The notes beneath the pieces were generated by a model that saw nothing but the letters and a program-made list of their open reading frames with translations, did no database searches and was not told the DNA's origin. The position numbers and the translations under genes are program-made. This document shows, piece by piece, positions 42,791 to 53,905 of a stretch of 64,000 nt of DNA. The first letter of the stretch is position 1. Every line of letters begins with the position of its first letter. This DNA is from Balaenoptera acutorostrata (Eukaryota; Chordata; Mammalia; Artiodactyla; Balaenopteridae), in the NCBI RefSeq assembly GCF_949987535.1, contig NC_080079.1:57027000-57090999 (forward strand), written 5' to 3'.

Positions 42791-45785
42791 AGAAGAAAGG
42801 AGAAGGGTAGGCACAGGTTCAATCTCAGAGCCTTGGTTTCGGAGAGGTAAGATCCTAGGGCAATAGTCACCGCAGCTGCCACTTCTGCCTCTGCCTCCAG
42901 CTTGCTGGGTGACTGAACATGTCACTTCCCTTCCAGGCTACAACGATTTCTAGTAATGCCTGGTGGAATCCCCAGGACTTTCCCAGAGTAGTCCCATCTG
43001 GCTGTTTTATATACTGGGGTTGCACCTAAGATTTTGTCCTACAAATGGTTCTGCTACTGAGAGTCTGTGTGTAAAACTACTGGACCAGCTCCCCAAGTTC
43101 CTGTGAGGCTCTGACATCTTAAGGTGACAAACTCATTCTGCTTTGCCCTGGATGTTCCCCATAGTAACTCAGAAAATCCCATGTTGAAACACCTCAGTAC
43201 CAAACAAACTAGAAGGCTGCCATCTTATATCCAAGATCCATGAATCTAACATCCTGATTCTGCCTGAAGAGACAGGACCTTGGCATGGAAGAGGTACTAG
43301 TGGTGAGACGGAACATCACGGCCGAAGGTCTCAGATGGGATAGGAATGGGATGGCCTGAGGCCTCAGTGGTTGCAGAGGTATGATATCTTGTGGGAGACG
43401 CCATGGCAGCTGGAGAGGAAGTCGAGCTCCAGGAGGAAAGAGTAGCAAATCCTGGGAGCCTGTACAGTGCTGGAGCTGCCAATCCTGGTGTGGGATTTGC
43501 TTTGGATTGTGTGTCATGGAGAATCCAAAGAACAGCTGCTTAATCAAAGAGTGATTCATTTTTCTCATTAAACATTTTGTCCAGAGGGCCAGAGTCCAAG
43601 GTAAGGGGGCTCTATGAAGCCACTGAAGTCTGGGCTTCTCCATCTTGTTCACCATGTTTGGTGTGTAGGGTCATGTCCAAGATCAAGGAAGTGGCAAGGA
43701 GGAAGGGGCAGAAAAGGAGAAAAGGAGAAAAGCAAGCTTTCCAGGCATCCCTTTCAGACGCTTGCGGCTTTCATTGGCCAGATGAGTCACAGGGTCTCCC
43801 TGGTTGAAAGTGAGCCTGGGAAATGTAGTGCTTCAGCTGATTTGAACAAATTCAGGGGTTCCATTTGCAAGAAAGAAAGGGGAGATGGATATTGTTTAGG
43901 CAGCTAGCTGAGCCCACCTCACCAGGTTTTATAGGATTCTATGCAACACCGAGGCAGCCTAACTCCCCACCACGCAACCCCAGTCCCTGCCCCAGGGCCC
44001 CTCACGGCCATCGCTGCCAGTGGTGACATGATGGGCACTCCCAGGCTGCAGCTGCTGGGGCCTCTCCTCATTTCTCTTCCCAGCAAAGGCAGAAGGCAGG
44101 CGGCATGGCCCCGTCTCCTGGCAAGGTCCAGGGGACCTTGAGTGCCCCTGGGGAAGGCTGCAACCCCTCCCAGTGGGCTTCCTGTGGCCCGGGGCCTGAC
44201 CTCATTCCAAATGGGATTTGCCCTTCCTCCTCCAGAGCACAGCCCGGAGTGTGTGTGCCCATCTGGTTCTATTTCACTCTGTGTTACTCATCAGGATGTG
44301 TTTGCCAGAAGCTATTTGATGTTCAGAAAGAATTCCAAAGCTTTGGAAAAGAAGTAAATAAAATCTTTTATCCCCCAAAGAGTTGTGAAATTGCATTTTG
44401 CTGAGGAGATGGCGGGTGCCCGCGGGCAGTCCAGCAACCCCGCCTGACACAGGTGGCTCGTGCTGCAGGTTTGCCCTCGTGCCAATTGCTTCCCTCCACA
44501 ACCCTGGGCTCAGCTGGATCCCCTGGTACTCACTTGAGCCTCTCTAGTTTTTCCTGTGATGCCCGAATTTGGCAACAGAAGAAGAACTGCCAGTGGGGGA
44601 CACCTAGGCCTGTCTCTTGCTCTCCAGCCAAAAAAGCTTTTAAGGAGAGCTCCTCCCCACCCATGGCCTTGTCCGTGGCCTCCCTGTTGAGAAAGTGTGA
44701 GCTCCAGAGGAAACAGGCCTGGACCTGGAACTCACGCCTATGTTCTCTGCTGCGGTGGCAGTCTGCAACGGTGGACAGTACATTTCTCATGGTCCTGGGA
44801 AGACTTATTCTGGATCTGCTGGGGCCTGCTGGTCACAAGGCAAGGGGATATGGTCTCTCTCTCCTCTCTTCTGAGCTATCTGAGTAAATGACAGAACTCA
44901 CTTGATGTTAGGATGTCCAGAAGGGAAAGGAAAACCAGTGTACATTGCCTGGCCTTACCTGCAGGGTAAGAGACCACCTCCATCCCAGCATCACTGTCTC
45001 TGGAATCCACACTGCCTCTTGCCTCAGTACAGAGGTGACACTTACCCCTTCCCTTGGTGCCTTGTGGCAAGGCTGGAATTTTCCAGAGAAGTTTTGGTGA
45101 AAAATCAAATAGATGTTTCCTGGCAAGTGCTAGATCTGTAGGTTCTTTTGGCCATGTGGACCTCCATCTGTACCTCGTTACCCTGAAAGCATCTGCTGGA
45201 TGAATGGATCAGGGCAGGAAGGGGTGCTCCTGGGGCAGATGGAGGCTGTATCCTCACCCTTTCTTCCCTAATCATGCCCACGCTCTGGTCAAGCCCCCAA
45301 GACAAGTCCATGAATGGTGGGGTGTGGGCCCTGCACCAGAGCTTCCACTCGGGGACTCTGGAGGGCTGATCCTCCCCCAGACGTTGCACTGCAAACCCTG
45401 TAATTCATGCAGAATCCCTCCTGGAGCATCACTCATGACAGCTTACAACTCTGACTATTAAACACTGATCACTCAAAATTTAACATCCCATCTTCCCTTT
45501 GATATCCTCAACTGCTCTCTGCATAAGACAACAAGTGCTTTCTGCAGCTCAGCATGAGGGAAGACTTCAAAGCTGCCTTCCCCGCTCACCCACTCCCAGC
45601 AGCTCTGATGTTCAGCGAGAAAAGCCACCACGTGCAAGGGATGGGGATCCCCTGTCGGCCCCATCTATGGGACTCAGACTAGTGGGGAAACTACCCGGAT
45701 TAAGATTCTGGGGTGATTCTGGGGCACAGCCTGGACTCAGGGGCACCCTTGTTCTCTCTGGAAGCAACTGTGGGTCATGGGAAGT
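42791..45785. other. Unique stretch, no gene recognised
   Basis: No family-level repeat seen except faint pieces. A possible conserved block at 44275-44410 (TCAGGATGTGTTTGCCAGAA, AAAGAAGTAAATAAAATCTT, GTTGTGAAATTGCATTTTGC) is AT-rich and unique. Frames up to 148 codons overlap on both strands and have no recognisable domains. Confidence 0.4.
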
Positions 45786-45789
45786 GATT

Positions 45790-45985
45790 TGGATGGAGAA
45801 TCAAACAAACTGGGTTTGCATCCCTGCCATGCCCCCTACCAGCTCTGGAGCCCCAGGGAAAGCACTGTGTCCTCACCAGCAAAACAGAGATGATAACACT
45901 TCCGTCTCAGCCCTTGAGAGGCTTAACGAGAGGCTGGAAGGGAGAGTGCCTGGTCCAGAGCAGGTGATCAGGAGATGTGTACTGC
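45790..45985 (+). repeat. MIR SINE
   Basis: CAAACTGGGTTTGCATCCCT, CCCCTACCAGCTCTGGAGCC, AACAGAGATGATAACACTTC, GAGAGTGCCTGGTCCAGAGC. A 198-codon plus-strand frame at 45499-46095 runs through it and is therefore unlikely to be a gene. Confidence 0.75.
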
Positions 45986-46099
45986 TTCCCCCTCTGGAGA
46001 GAAGTTTGGTTAAGCCCAAGAGCGCCATCACGTTTGTAGGAAGGACGTCTCAATGGCTCCGTGAAATAGGTGATTTGGAACTCTTCAGAAGGTAGCCAC

Positions 46100-46205
46100 T
46101 TGCATAGACACTGCTGACAGGCTGATTACAAATTATTACCATCCTTCCACTCAATCAGGCTCCCAGGGGACTGCATTTTATTAAAACTATATTAATTAGC
46201 ATAGC
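46100..46205. promoter_or_regulatory. Possible conserved block
   Basis: Unique: GGCTGATTACAAATTATTAC, CACTCAATCAGGCTCCC and CATTTTATTAAAACTATATT followed by the palindromic homeodomain site TTAATTAG (about 46192-46199). No frame. Inference from motifs. Confidence 0.22.
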
Positions 46206-46390
46206 GACCATTTGTTAAGCCTGACATGAACCAGGCCCTGGGCAAAGTGATTTCCCTGTGTCACCTCGTGTAATCACCACATCAAGCTGTGTAGGAGGTT
46301 CTTTCACCGGGCCCCATGGACAGACGAGAGTCTTGAGGGTGACAGAGGGCACACTTCCAAGATATGGCAAAACTGGGACTTAAAATTAGG
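46206..46390 (-). repeat. MIR SINE
   Basis: ATTTGTTAAGCCTGACATGA, CAGGCCCTGGGCAAAGTGAT and GGGCACACTTCCAAGATATG in minus orientation. Confidence 0.65.
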
Positions 46391-47885
46391 TGAGGCAGAT
46401 GCCAAAGTCCATGTTCTTCCTCTGTCTTCTAATTATTCTGGGCTTGTCTAAAGGCACTCTGTACTTCATGTACCTGAAGTCAAGTGACATGAGTAAACTG
46501 CGTTCAGATTCTATCAGGGAGCCTGTGAGCATTTCTCTCCAGATAGATGACAGTCATATGCACGCATGTGGGTTTTACATCCTCCTGCGTGGCTGGAGAC
46601 CATGTAACTTGACCCCCTGCAGGCTCCCAGTTTGCTCCCAGCCCACCTGTAGGAGAGGGGTCTCAGGGCCCTGGCAGTTTGCATCAGAAGACATACTGTC
46701 ATGGTTGGATGCAGCTCAGCACATCCAAGGCAAAGCCATTCCATTTCATGCACCATTTTTGAGAATTCTCCAGTGCATAGAGCAGTGCCAGGCCAGAGAC
46801 AGCAAGTGCCGAGCACAGATCCCCTCACATCCCCAGCCCTTGTGACTGGGTCATAGCACTCCTTTCCTCCAAACCCTGATGTGGCCTCCCTCTTCCCTGA
46901 CCCCTCCCCCCAAGCTGCTGGGTCTAATAGGAAAGTTACCACCATCCCTGTGCCAGCGAATCTTCACAGGTGGAAAGGAAGCCCAGTGCAGTGGGGCAGC
47001 CTCAGTGCTGCTCAGGGAGACCTGAAACCTCTCATTCCAGCACATCCTCCACCGCATCCCTGATACTTGGCCCATCAACGCTGGCGTTGCCTCCCAGGAT
47101 CACATAGAGTCTGTGTGCCCCTTTGTCAGAGGTTTGAGAGTGGCATTATACCCCCCAAGTCTTCTCTTTTGCAGGCCAAATGGCTCCAGGGTCATTCTTC
47201 AAAACATTCTCACATTGCATGGCTCTGCATCCTCTAACTTTGCAGGGGAGGGTGGGAGAAAAGGAGGCTGGCAGAGAAGCTAGGTGTACAGCTGCAACCT
47301 TCCAGGAGGGCTGCCAAGGGGTCCTGAGCCGGGCACAGCACTGGGCTGGAGACGGGGAGGCTGGGGTGACCACAGTGAACAGTGACCGGGCCCCCACTCC
47401 CAACCCCCCAGTGCTGTGTGCTCAGGGAACCCTCCCGCGCCCCTCAGAAGGAGAGCAGAGCAACAGAGCAGGGCCCATCCCTTTCAGCCTCCACGGCCTC
47501 TTGCAGCCCAGGATGGGTGGCCAGGTCCTCACCCAGCAGCTCACCCAGTTCCATGGGGAAACTATTGATTTCCCCTGAAATTACTGGGTTGGGCTCTAGG
47601 GCTTGATAATCCCATTTTCTAGGGTGTCACTTGCACTTGCCAAGGGCAACAGATATTTCCTTTTCTGGAGAGGAGCTCTCATGCTGTGGTGGTTCAGGCC
47701 TGCTGAGCAGCTTCCAAACCCCTCCACATGGCGAGTCTGGGCAGCAACCCTGGAGAGGTCTGTCCAGCGGCACCGCCCTTCCCATCACCATCAGACAGTG
47801 TCCGAGATCCCATCCGTCACAGCCCGCCCCCCTCTCTTCCCGAAGCTCTTGTTGAACATTTAGTTTGTCACCCGTGCAGGTTTTC
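46391..47885. other. Unique, no gene recognised
   Basis: Overlapping frames on both strands (up to 151 codons) without domain signatures; no splice-bounded frame stood out and no repeat was identified. Confidence 0.4.
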
Positions 47886-47889
47886 TTTA

Positions 47890-48145
47890 CCTTCTGCACC
47901 ACCGAGGGCAGCAAGGTAATGAGGTAGAAGATGAACTGGATTTTGAGCCTGGATAACATACATCATCATCCCCTTGATTTGGGGCAATTTATTTATTATC
48001 TCCAAAACTCAATGCTTTGTTTGGGAAATGGGTTTGATGCCGTATATATAACTCACAGTGTCCCTGGAAGGGCTGAATGTAATGGCATTGGGGAAAGTGC
48101 TCTGCATGGGTATATAGTAGGTGCTCGATAAATGTTATTGGAAAA
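47890..48145 (+). repeat. MIR SINE
   Basis: GAACTGGATTTTGAGCCTGG, TTGGGGCAATTTATTTATTA, AACTCAATGCTTTGTTTGGG, and the 3' end AGTGCTCTGCATGGGTATAT then AGTAGGTGCTCGATAAATGT. Confidence 0.75.
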
Positions 48146-48724
48146 GAGAGCCACTTCCAGATGTGGGGAAGACAGGACATCTGGGTATCAGACTGATAGC
48201 AGCTTGTAAAGGATCTGTTGGTAAGAGGTTCCAGCTGGGGCTAGGGGTGGAGAGCTGTAGAAGCAAAGAGTAAGTTCTCTGGGCCTGAGAGCCTCTCAGC
48301 CCCACTCTGAATTCTCCAGCCCTCAGCTCGCTGTCCGGCTGTGAGTGCCAACATCTCTAGGACAGCTGCACCGAGGGCCATTGCAAAAAAGAAAGGATCA
48401 TGGTCAGCCTCATCCCAAGAGCTCCAAGAGATGGATCACCATTAACTACCCTGTCCCGCCACACCAGCCTTTTGACAGGACCCTAGCAAAACCATTAGAG
48501 ACCCGCTCAATGACAGAGAGGTTCTAAATTTGACCCCAGGAAAGGTAACAAATTAACCCATTACCCCCTATTAACACCCCTGCACGGCTTCATTTGTCAT
48601 AACTAGCTGCTACTTTGAAGAAGTGGGAGCTGGAATCCGGGCCCTGGTGGGTGTTGCAGGCATCCTGGTTCTGAGACCGCTGGGATGCCATGGGATTCCC
48701 CGGGGAAGAGTGATTGGGGAAAGT

Positions 48725-48880
48725 GCTGACCGCCCTGGCACCGCGATAGGTGCTTTATGTCCAGCCTGAGAGCATTATTTCCATTTAGCAATGAAGGGGC
48801 TTCAAAGAAGAAATAACTGACCTGGGTGACCAGATTAGGACTAAAACCTGTGTCTGGCTGCAGAGCCGGCCTTGCTCACC
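48725..48880 (-). repeat. MIR SINE
   Basis: CGCGATAGGTGCTTTATGTC, CATTTAGCAATGAAGGGGCT, GACCTGGGTGACCAGATTAG. Decayed minus-strand MIR. Confidence 0.6.
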
Positions 48881-48974
48881 CACATCTGGTATTAAGTGAA
48901 GTGATCTGCACATGTCACTTCATGTAACTCTCACTACCATCTTATGAGTAGGTGTTACTATCATCCCCATTTTT

Positions 48975-49642
48975 TTCAGCTAAGTAAATCTTTATCTCTA
49001 TGTCTATTTATTTCTCTACAGCTTTGAAAAATATTTCTTTTTTAAATATTTTAATATTATCAGAGTATAGTTGATTTACAATGTTGTATTAGTTTCAGGT
49101 GTACAGCAAAGTGATTCGGTTATACATATACATGTATTCATTCTTTTTTAGATTCTTTTCTCATATAGGTTATCACAGAATATTGAGTAGAGTTCCCTGT
49201 GCTACACAGTAGGTCTTTCTTGGTTGTCTATCTTACATATGGTAGCGTGTGCATGTTCATCTCAAGCTCCTGATTTATCTCTCCCCACCACGTTTCCCCC
49301 TTCATAACCATAAGTTTGTTTTTGATATCTGTAAGTCTGTTTCTGTTTTGTAAATAAGTTCATTTGTATCTTTTTTTTTTAAATTAGATTCCACATATGA
49401 ATGATAGCATATGATATTTGTCTTGCTCTGTCTGACTTACTTCACTTAGTGTGATAATCTCTAGTTGCATCCAGGTTGCTGCAAATGGCATTATTTCATT
49501 CTTTTTTATGCCTGAGTAATATTTCAGTGTGTGTGTGTGTGTGTGTGTGTACCACATCTTCTTTATCCATTCCTCTGTTGATGGGCACTTAGGTTGCTTC
49601 CATGTCTTGGCTATTGTAAATAGCGTTGCTATGAACATTGGG
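48975..49642 (-). mobile_element. 5'-truncated L1 3' end, possible 3' transduction
   Basis: Minus-strand L1 bounded by the 13-bp duplication CATCCCCATTTTT at 48962-48974 and 49643-49655. The L1 proper runs from about 49037 (AGTATAGTTGATTTACAATG) through GTGTACAGCAAAGTGATTCG, TAAATAAGTTCATTTGTATC and CATCTTCTTTATCCATTCCT to ATGAACATTGGG. Between the left duplication and the L1 3' UTR lie about 60 bases (48975-49036) that are not L1. On the minus strand they hold AATAAA and then an A tail, as a transduced 3' flank would. Confidence 0.88.
49527..49550. repeat. (GT)12 inside L1
   Basis: Twelve GT units at the same L1 position where the copy at 41551-42345 carries a TA tract; followed by ACCACATCTTCTTTA in both. 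Confidence 0.95.
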
Positions 49643-50169
49643 CATCCCCATTTTTGAGATGAGGAAACTGAATCTCAGATTGCTGAAGGCGCATGTTCGA
49701 GGTCACATGTGCAGGTCGTTGAGGAGCTAGGTTTTGAGCCCAGGTTTGTCCGTTTTCAGGGCTCCCAACGTTAAACATTCCATTAGCCTTCTTGCTTAAA
49801 ATTAATCCATCTATCCCCAAACTTTACCAGGAAGATGTTATGGGCAAGGCTCCACTTTAGACACTCAGGGAGGGTTACAGAGGTTGACTGTGCCAGGGTC
49901 CCTGCCCTTAGGAGTCTGATCCGGTTTTCCACCCTCAGCTGGACCTTCTCCATCCTCTGTCAGGAGGCACCCTGGGCCACCCTGGCTTTCTTCTTTTCTC
50001 TCCTCTGAGTTCATGTGGTGGCCAGACCCCTCCTGGGGCACCTGAAGAGACAGGGCGACCCTGCAGGAGCCATGCCCACGGAGGAAACTGGAGTCCGGGA
50101 CTCCTGTATCCCTGCATCCTCCCCACTGGCCACTCCACGGGCATTTCCTGTCCTTCAGCAGAACTGATA

Positions 50170-50465
50170 CCAGACAGACCAGGCTGGGTCATGCTGGGCC
50201 AACAAAGACCTCAAAATTCAGTAGCTGACTACAACAAGGCGCTTCCTCTCATTATATACACGTGGAAAGGTGGTCAGCAAGGGAGCTCTGCCCCTCGCTG
50301 TCACCCAGAGATGCAGGCTGAAGCCAACCCCATGGTCTGCTCCCACCACCGCTGAGGCGAGGAAGGCCACGTTGTAAACCACGCACTGTCTCTTCAAGAC
50401 CTGCCTGCGAGGGACACCTGTCACCTCCGGTCCCATCTCATTGGCCAAAGCAAGTCACCTGGCCT
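50170..50465. mobile_element. LTR-like ancient repeat
   Basis: CTCAAAATTCAGTAGCTGAC, CTACAACAAGGCGCTTCCTC, ACCCAGAGATGCAGGCTGAA and TTGGCCAAAGCAAGTCACCT form the same order as in the repeat at 14186-14655. Family name not recalled. Confidence 0.45.
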
Positions 50466-50734
50466 GGCTACCTTCAAAATGTGCTGGGGCTGCCATCACA
50501 CCAAGCGTCACGAGGGAGAGGAGAGCTGGACCCTGACCAGCTATGTTGTGTGCAGCCCTGTGGCCACCAGGACAGGTGACCATCGTCAATATAAAGAAAC
50601 CAAAGCAAGGTGCTATTAAGTTCTTGCCACGGAAGATTCTGAGCCTGAGAACTCCTGTCTCTTGTTTCAAAAGGGAGATTAGCAAGCGTTAGAGGTTGTT
50701 AGAGACATATTAGCCCCCAAATGAAACTTCCTGT

Positions 50735-50905
50735 TTCATTCAATCACACTTAACAAATGTTTATTAAGAGCCTTCTATGTGCCAAGCGCTCCTAAGACCC
50801 AGGACACGCCAGTGAATTAAACGAGCAGAAATCGCTGCCCTCAAGGAGCTTGTTTTTAGAGGGACAGGCACAGAGCAGTAGGAATCAAACGTAAGTCAGT
50901 GACAC
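50735..50905 (-). mobile_element. L2 LINE 3' terminus
   Basis: AACAAATGTTTATTAAGAGC, CTTCTATGTGCCAAGCGCTC, CGCTGCCCTCAAGGAGCTTG. Complement of the L2 terminal region. Confidence 0.8.
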
Positions 50906-51347
50906 ACAGACAACACGGAGTTATAGAAGAGCCGATGGAGACTGAAAGGCAGTGCCTTTCTCCACGTGGGACTCAGTGTTACTGGAAGTACCAGCCATGC
51001 CCTTGAGCTCCCTCCATGTATGTCTCCGCAGATGGGAGCCTCTCTCCAAGCCCTTGTTGCTTTGGTCCCCACCCTTACTTTAAATGAGAACATTCAGCAA
51101 GAGCCACAGGACATGAGATTTCTCACTTCCCCGTCAACTCCTTCTCTCCATCTTCACGAGCTTGTTTCTTTCTCACTCACATGGCCATTTCAGGGCCCTG
51201 GGCTCTCTTCCTGCTTGGGGATCTCCACCTCATCATCTCATGGTATTCAATGCACCTGCACCCCACAGTTCACATATATATAATTTATAAATAATAATGA
51301 GATGAATTATGGGTGCCTTCTTGACATAGGGCATCAGTAAGTGGCAT

Positions 51348-51377
51348 GATTATGTATCATAATCATGATACATAATC
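51348..51377. other. Perfect 13-bp inverted repeat, 4-nt loop
   Basis: GATTATGTATCAT, loop AATC, ATGATACATAATC. The arms are exact complements. AT-rich, so it may be an inverted micro-duplication; no role assigned. Confidence 0.9.
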
Positions 51378-51384
51378 AAGGGGA

Positions 51385-51570
51385 CCTCTTATGTATCAGG
51401 CATGTTCCTAGGTGCTTATATGTATATGTGTTATCTTTTAATCCTTAGAAGGAGTCCATGTGGTAGGAATTGCCTGTGTTTCCATCTTACAGAGGAAGCA
51501 GTTCAGGTTCACACAGCCTAAGCAGCTTCCCCAGGTCACACAGTGTGGGGCAGAGGACAGCAAGGCAGTC
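51385..51570 (-). repeat. MIR SINE
   Basis: TTATGTATCAGGCATGTTCC, CATCTTACAGAGGAAGCAGT, CCAGGTCACACAGTGTGGGG. Confidence 0.75.
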
Positions 51571-51686
51571 CCTGCCTGTCACAGCCTTTACTCTTTATCT
51601 CCCTGCAGGACTGCCTCTCTGTTTGGGGGCCATTGAATTAAATATTTATTCATGTTGAGTTTGCAGTATTCTTTCCTTAACTTGGA

Positions 51687-51691
<5 letters not shown>

Positions 51692-51733
<42 letters not shown>

Positions 51734-51742
51734 TGTGTATGT
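51692..51742. repeat. Interrupted (TG)n microsatellite
   Basis: Pure TG run at 51692-51726, then ATG interruptions to 51742. Confidence 0.93.
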
Positions 51743-51904
51743 TTCCACGTCTCTTAAGATTTTCATAGACTTTATGGTGCCAGATGTATAAAACAGTCCT
51801 GCTTACTCCTTAAACAGACATCTATCACGTAGGAAGCTGGCGCCCTCGTTCCAGGCTCCCAGGAGGAGTTAGGGAGGACACACAATTGTCCTCCACATCA
51901 TGGA

Positions 51905-52630
51905 GGACAGTTTGGAGGAGTGGGTCCCTAAATGAAAACACGTGTGCTTTTGAGCACAACGGACCACTTCTAGAACAGACAGACTTTCACGTGTGCTCAA
52001 AGACGAGAGTATGTTCACTGCAGTGTTGTTTATATTATCAATAGCAGTAAGCGGGCTTCCCTGGTGGTGCAGTGGTTGAGAATCTGCCTGCTAATGCAGG
52101 GGACATGGGTTCGAGCCCTGGTCTGGGAAGATCCCACATGCCGCGGAGCAACTAGGCCTGTGAGTCACAACTGCTGAGCCTGCGCGTCTGGAGCCTGTGC
52201 TCCGCAACAAGAGAGGCCACGATAGTGAGAGGCCCGCGCACCGTGATGAAGAGTGGTCCCCGCTTGCCGCAACTAGAGAAAGCCCTAGCACAGAAACGAA
52301 GACCCAACACAGCCAAAAATTAATTAAATAATTAATTTTTTTAAAAAAAGAAAAACTCATAGCTAACATCTTAAAAAAAAAAATTAAAAAAAAAATAGCA
52401 GTAAGGGACTGGAAACCACTACGTACTCAGTAGTAGGGGACTCCTTGAATACATGATGCTGCTTGTGTGCAATGGAATGCTACACAAGCATTCTGATAAG
52501 GGACTGCGTGTGGCCTGGCTGGAAACAGTAGTTTCAGGGAACTTGTGGTGTGTACGCTCACTTGTGTAAAAACATATATGTACATATATTACAAATAAAT
52601 GTTTGTAAGAGTCTAGGATATTTCTTGAAA
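51905..52630 (+). mobile_element. Old L1 3' end, split by a CHR SINE
   Basis: Left: ACTTCTAGAACAGACAGACT, TATGTTCACTGCAGTGTTGT, TTATATTATCAATAGCAGTA. Right: GGGACTGGAAACCACTACGT, GCAATGGAATGCTACACAAG, AAAACATATATGTACATATA. This is the ORF2 tail and 3' UTR order of L1 with the SINE removed. Confidence 0.75.
52052..52393 (+). mobile_element. CHR SINE, full length
   Basis: GGGCTTCCCTGGTGGTGCAG head, GTTCGAGCCCTGGTCTGGGA (B box), CCCACATGCCGCGGAGCAAC, GAGAGGCCCGCGCACCGTGA, GAAACGAAGACCCAACACAG, then an A/T-rich tail interrupted by CTCATAGCTAACATCTT. A perfect 12-bp target-site duplication, AATAGCAGTAAG, lies at 52040-52051 and 52394-52405. Clean CpGs (GCCGCGG) and good tail preservation suggest a comparatively recent insertion. 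Confidence 0.95.
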
Positions 52631-52639
52631 TATTATTAT

Positions 52640-52840
52640 ATGTCTAGGACTCTACCCAGACCTCTTTAACGTATTTAATCCATACAGCTGTGGTACAGAT
52701 TGTAGTCCTGTTCTCATCTTACAGATGCCAAGACGGAGGCACAGAGAAGTTAAGTAACTTACCCAAGGTCACTTAGCTGGCAAATAGCGAAGGGAGCATT
52801 TTCATCTGGGAAGTCTGGTTATAGAGTCTGAGCTCTTAAT
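52640..52840 (-). repeat. MIR SINE
   Basis: ACGTATTTAATCCATACAGC, TCTCATCTTACAGATGCCAA, GAGAAGTTAAGTAACTTACC, CAAGGTCACTTAGCTGGCAA. Confidence 0.85.
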
Positions 52841-53785
52841 CTCCATGCATGTATGCTGCTGAAATGGTCCTAGCCCTTCTCTCATCTTCCAGTCTCAGAG
52901 GGGACCTTGCTCTCTTCCAGCCAGAGCTCTTCACCAGGCCTCATCTGCCCTCTTCTGTCTTCATACCTCCCTCTCCGCCAGTTCCTTTTCCTCTGTTTAT
53001 AAATGAGTCAAATCCTCCTACAGTCCAGAAAACATTTGTGTGGCAGAGGCAATGCTGTGTTTTTATGGAGTCACTTCTTTTTCCAGGGCACCTGACATTT
53101 CCCCAGATCCCATGCATCTAGGAGAAGTCATAACCCTAATTCCTGCAGATGGAAAGTGAGCAGAAGTGAGGTGCCACCTGTGGTCCAAGGCAGCTAAGAG
53201 CAGGCGAGCCTTCTCCACCCACGTTCTTTTCTTTGCTTTTCTCTTTTCTTTTCTTTTTTATAGCTGGAAGTTAAGGTCTCCAAGATTCAGGGGTAGCAAA
53301 GTAGAAGTAGCCTGGGTCCCTGAGTCACCAACTGTAGGAGGACCATGCAGGACAGCTGCCAGAGCTGTCACCATTCTATGAAGGGAGCAAGATGAACCTC
53401 TGTTGGGTTGAGCTGCTGAGATTTGGGGGTTCCTCTACTGCAAGAGCTAGCACTGGTTACCCTCTCCTTGTAGCCCTGTCTGTTTTCTTTAATATTAAGT
53501 ACTTATAGAATATACAGACCCCAGATCATTGTCCTGCAGACTGCCATGCCTCTGCTGGGCCTGCTCATCCACAGTGACCTCCCGTGGGCAGAGCCAACAG
53601 TCACTTCTCTGTTTGAGGCCCTTCTGACTCTTCTTGACCTTTAGGACTTGTGTCCATAGTCTTTTGGATCCTGCCCTCTCCTTATCCTCTCCTCCCTCCT
53701 CAGGAGCATATTATCAGTAGAGAATCCCCATCGAGAGGCATGGGCCAAGAATCAACTTGATCTGTCTCCTGAACAGGTCACATGG
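52841..53785. other. No gene recognised; possible old LTR piece at 53155-53400
   Basis: GTGAGCAGAAGTGAGGTGCC and TGGGTCCCTGAGTCACCAAC near 53155 and 53313 resemble old MaLR-like LTRs, interrupted by a CTTTT-rich tract (53225-53260). Frames of 71-90 codons have no recognisable domain. Confidence 0.35.
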
Positions 53786-53789
53786 TCTC

Positions 53790-53905
53790 TTAACTAAGCC
53801 TCAGTCTGTCTCTCTTCCTTGGGGCACCAAGAGCTAGGTCTCAGGGCTGTTTCGAGGACAAATGAGATAATCCAAACAAGGAGTTCGGCACAGGGCTTGA
53901 CAAAC
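53790..53905 (+). repeat. MIR fragment
   Basis: ACTAAGCCTCAGTCTGTCTC, GGCTGTTTCGAGGACAAATG, AGATAATCCAAACAAGGAGT, TCGGCACAGGGCTTG in plus orientation. Confidence 0.7.

Larger units (their letters stand above)
48890..49780 (-). repeat. MIR SINE split by a recent L1
   Basis: Left part: ATGTCACTTCATGTAACTCT, CTACCATCTTATGAGTAGGT, then CATCCCCATTTTT. Right part: CATCCCCATTTTTGAGATGA, GGAAACTGAATCTCAGATTG, GAGGTCACATGTGCAGGTCG. The split coincides with a perfect duplication. Confidence 0.85.

Noticed and set aside
45499..46095. 198-codon plus-strand open frame
   Set aside because: Crosses a MIR SINE at 45790-45985 and resembles no protein.
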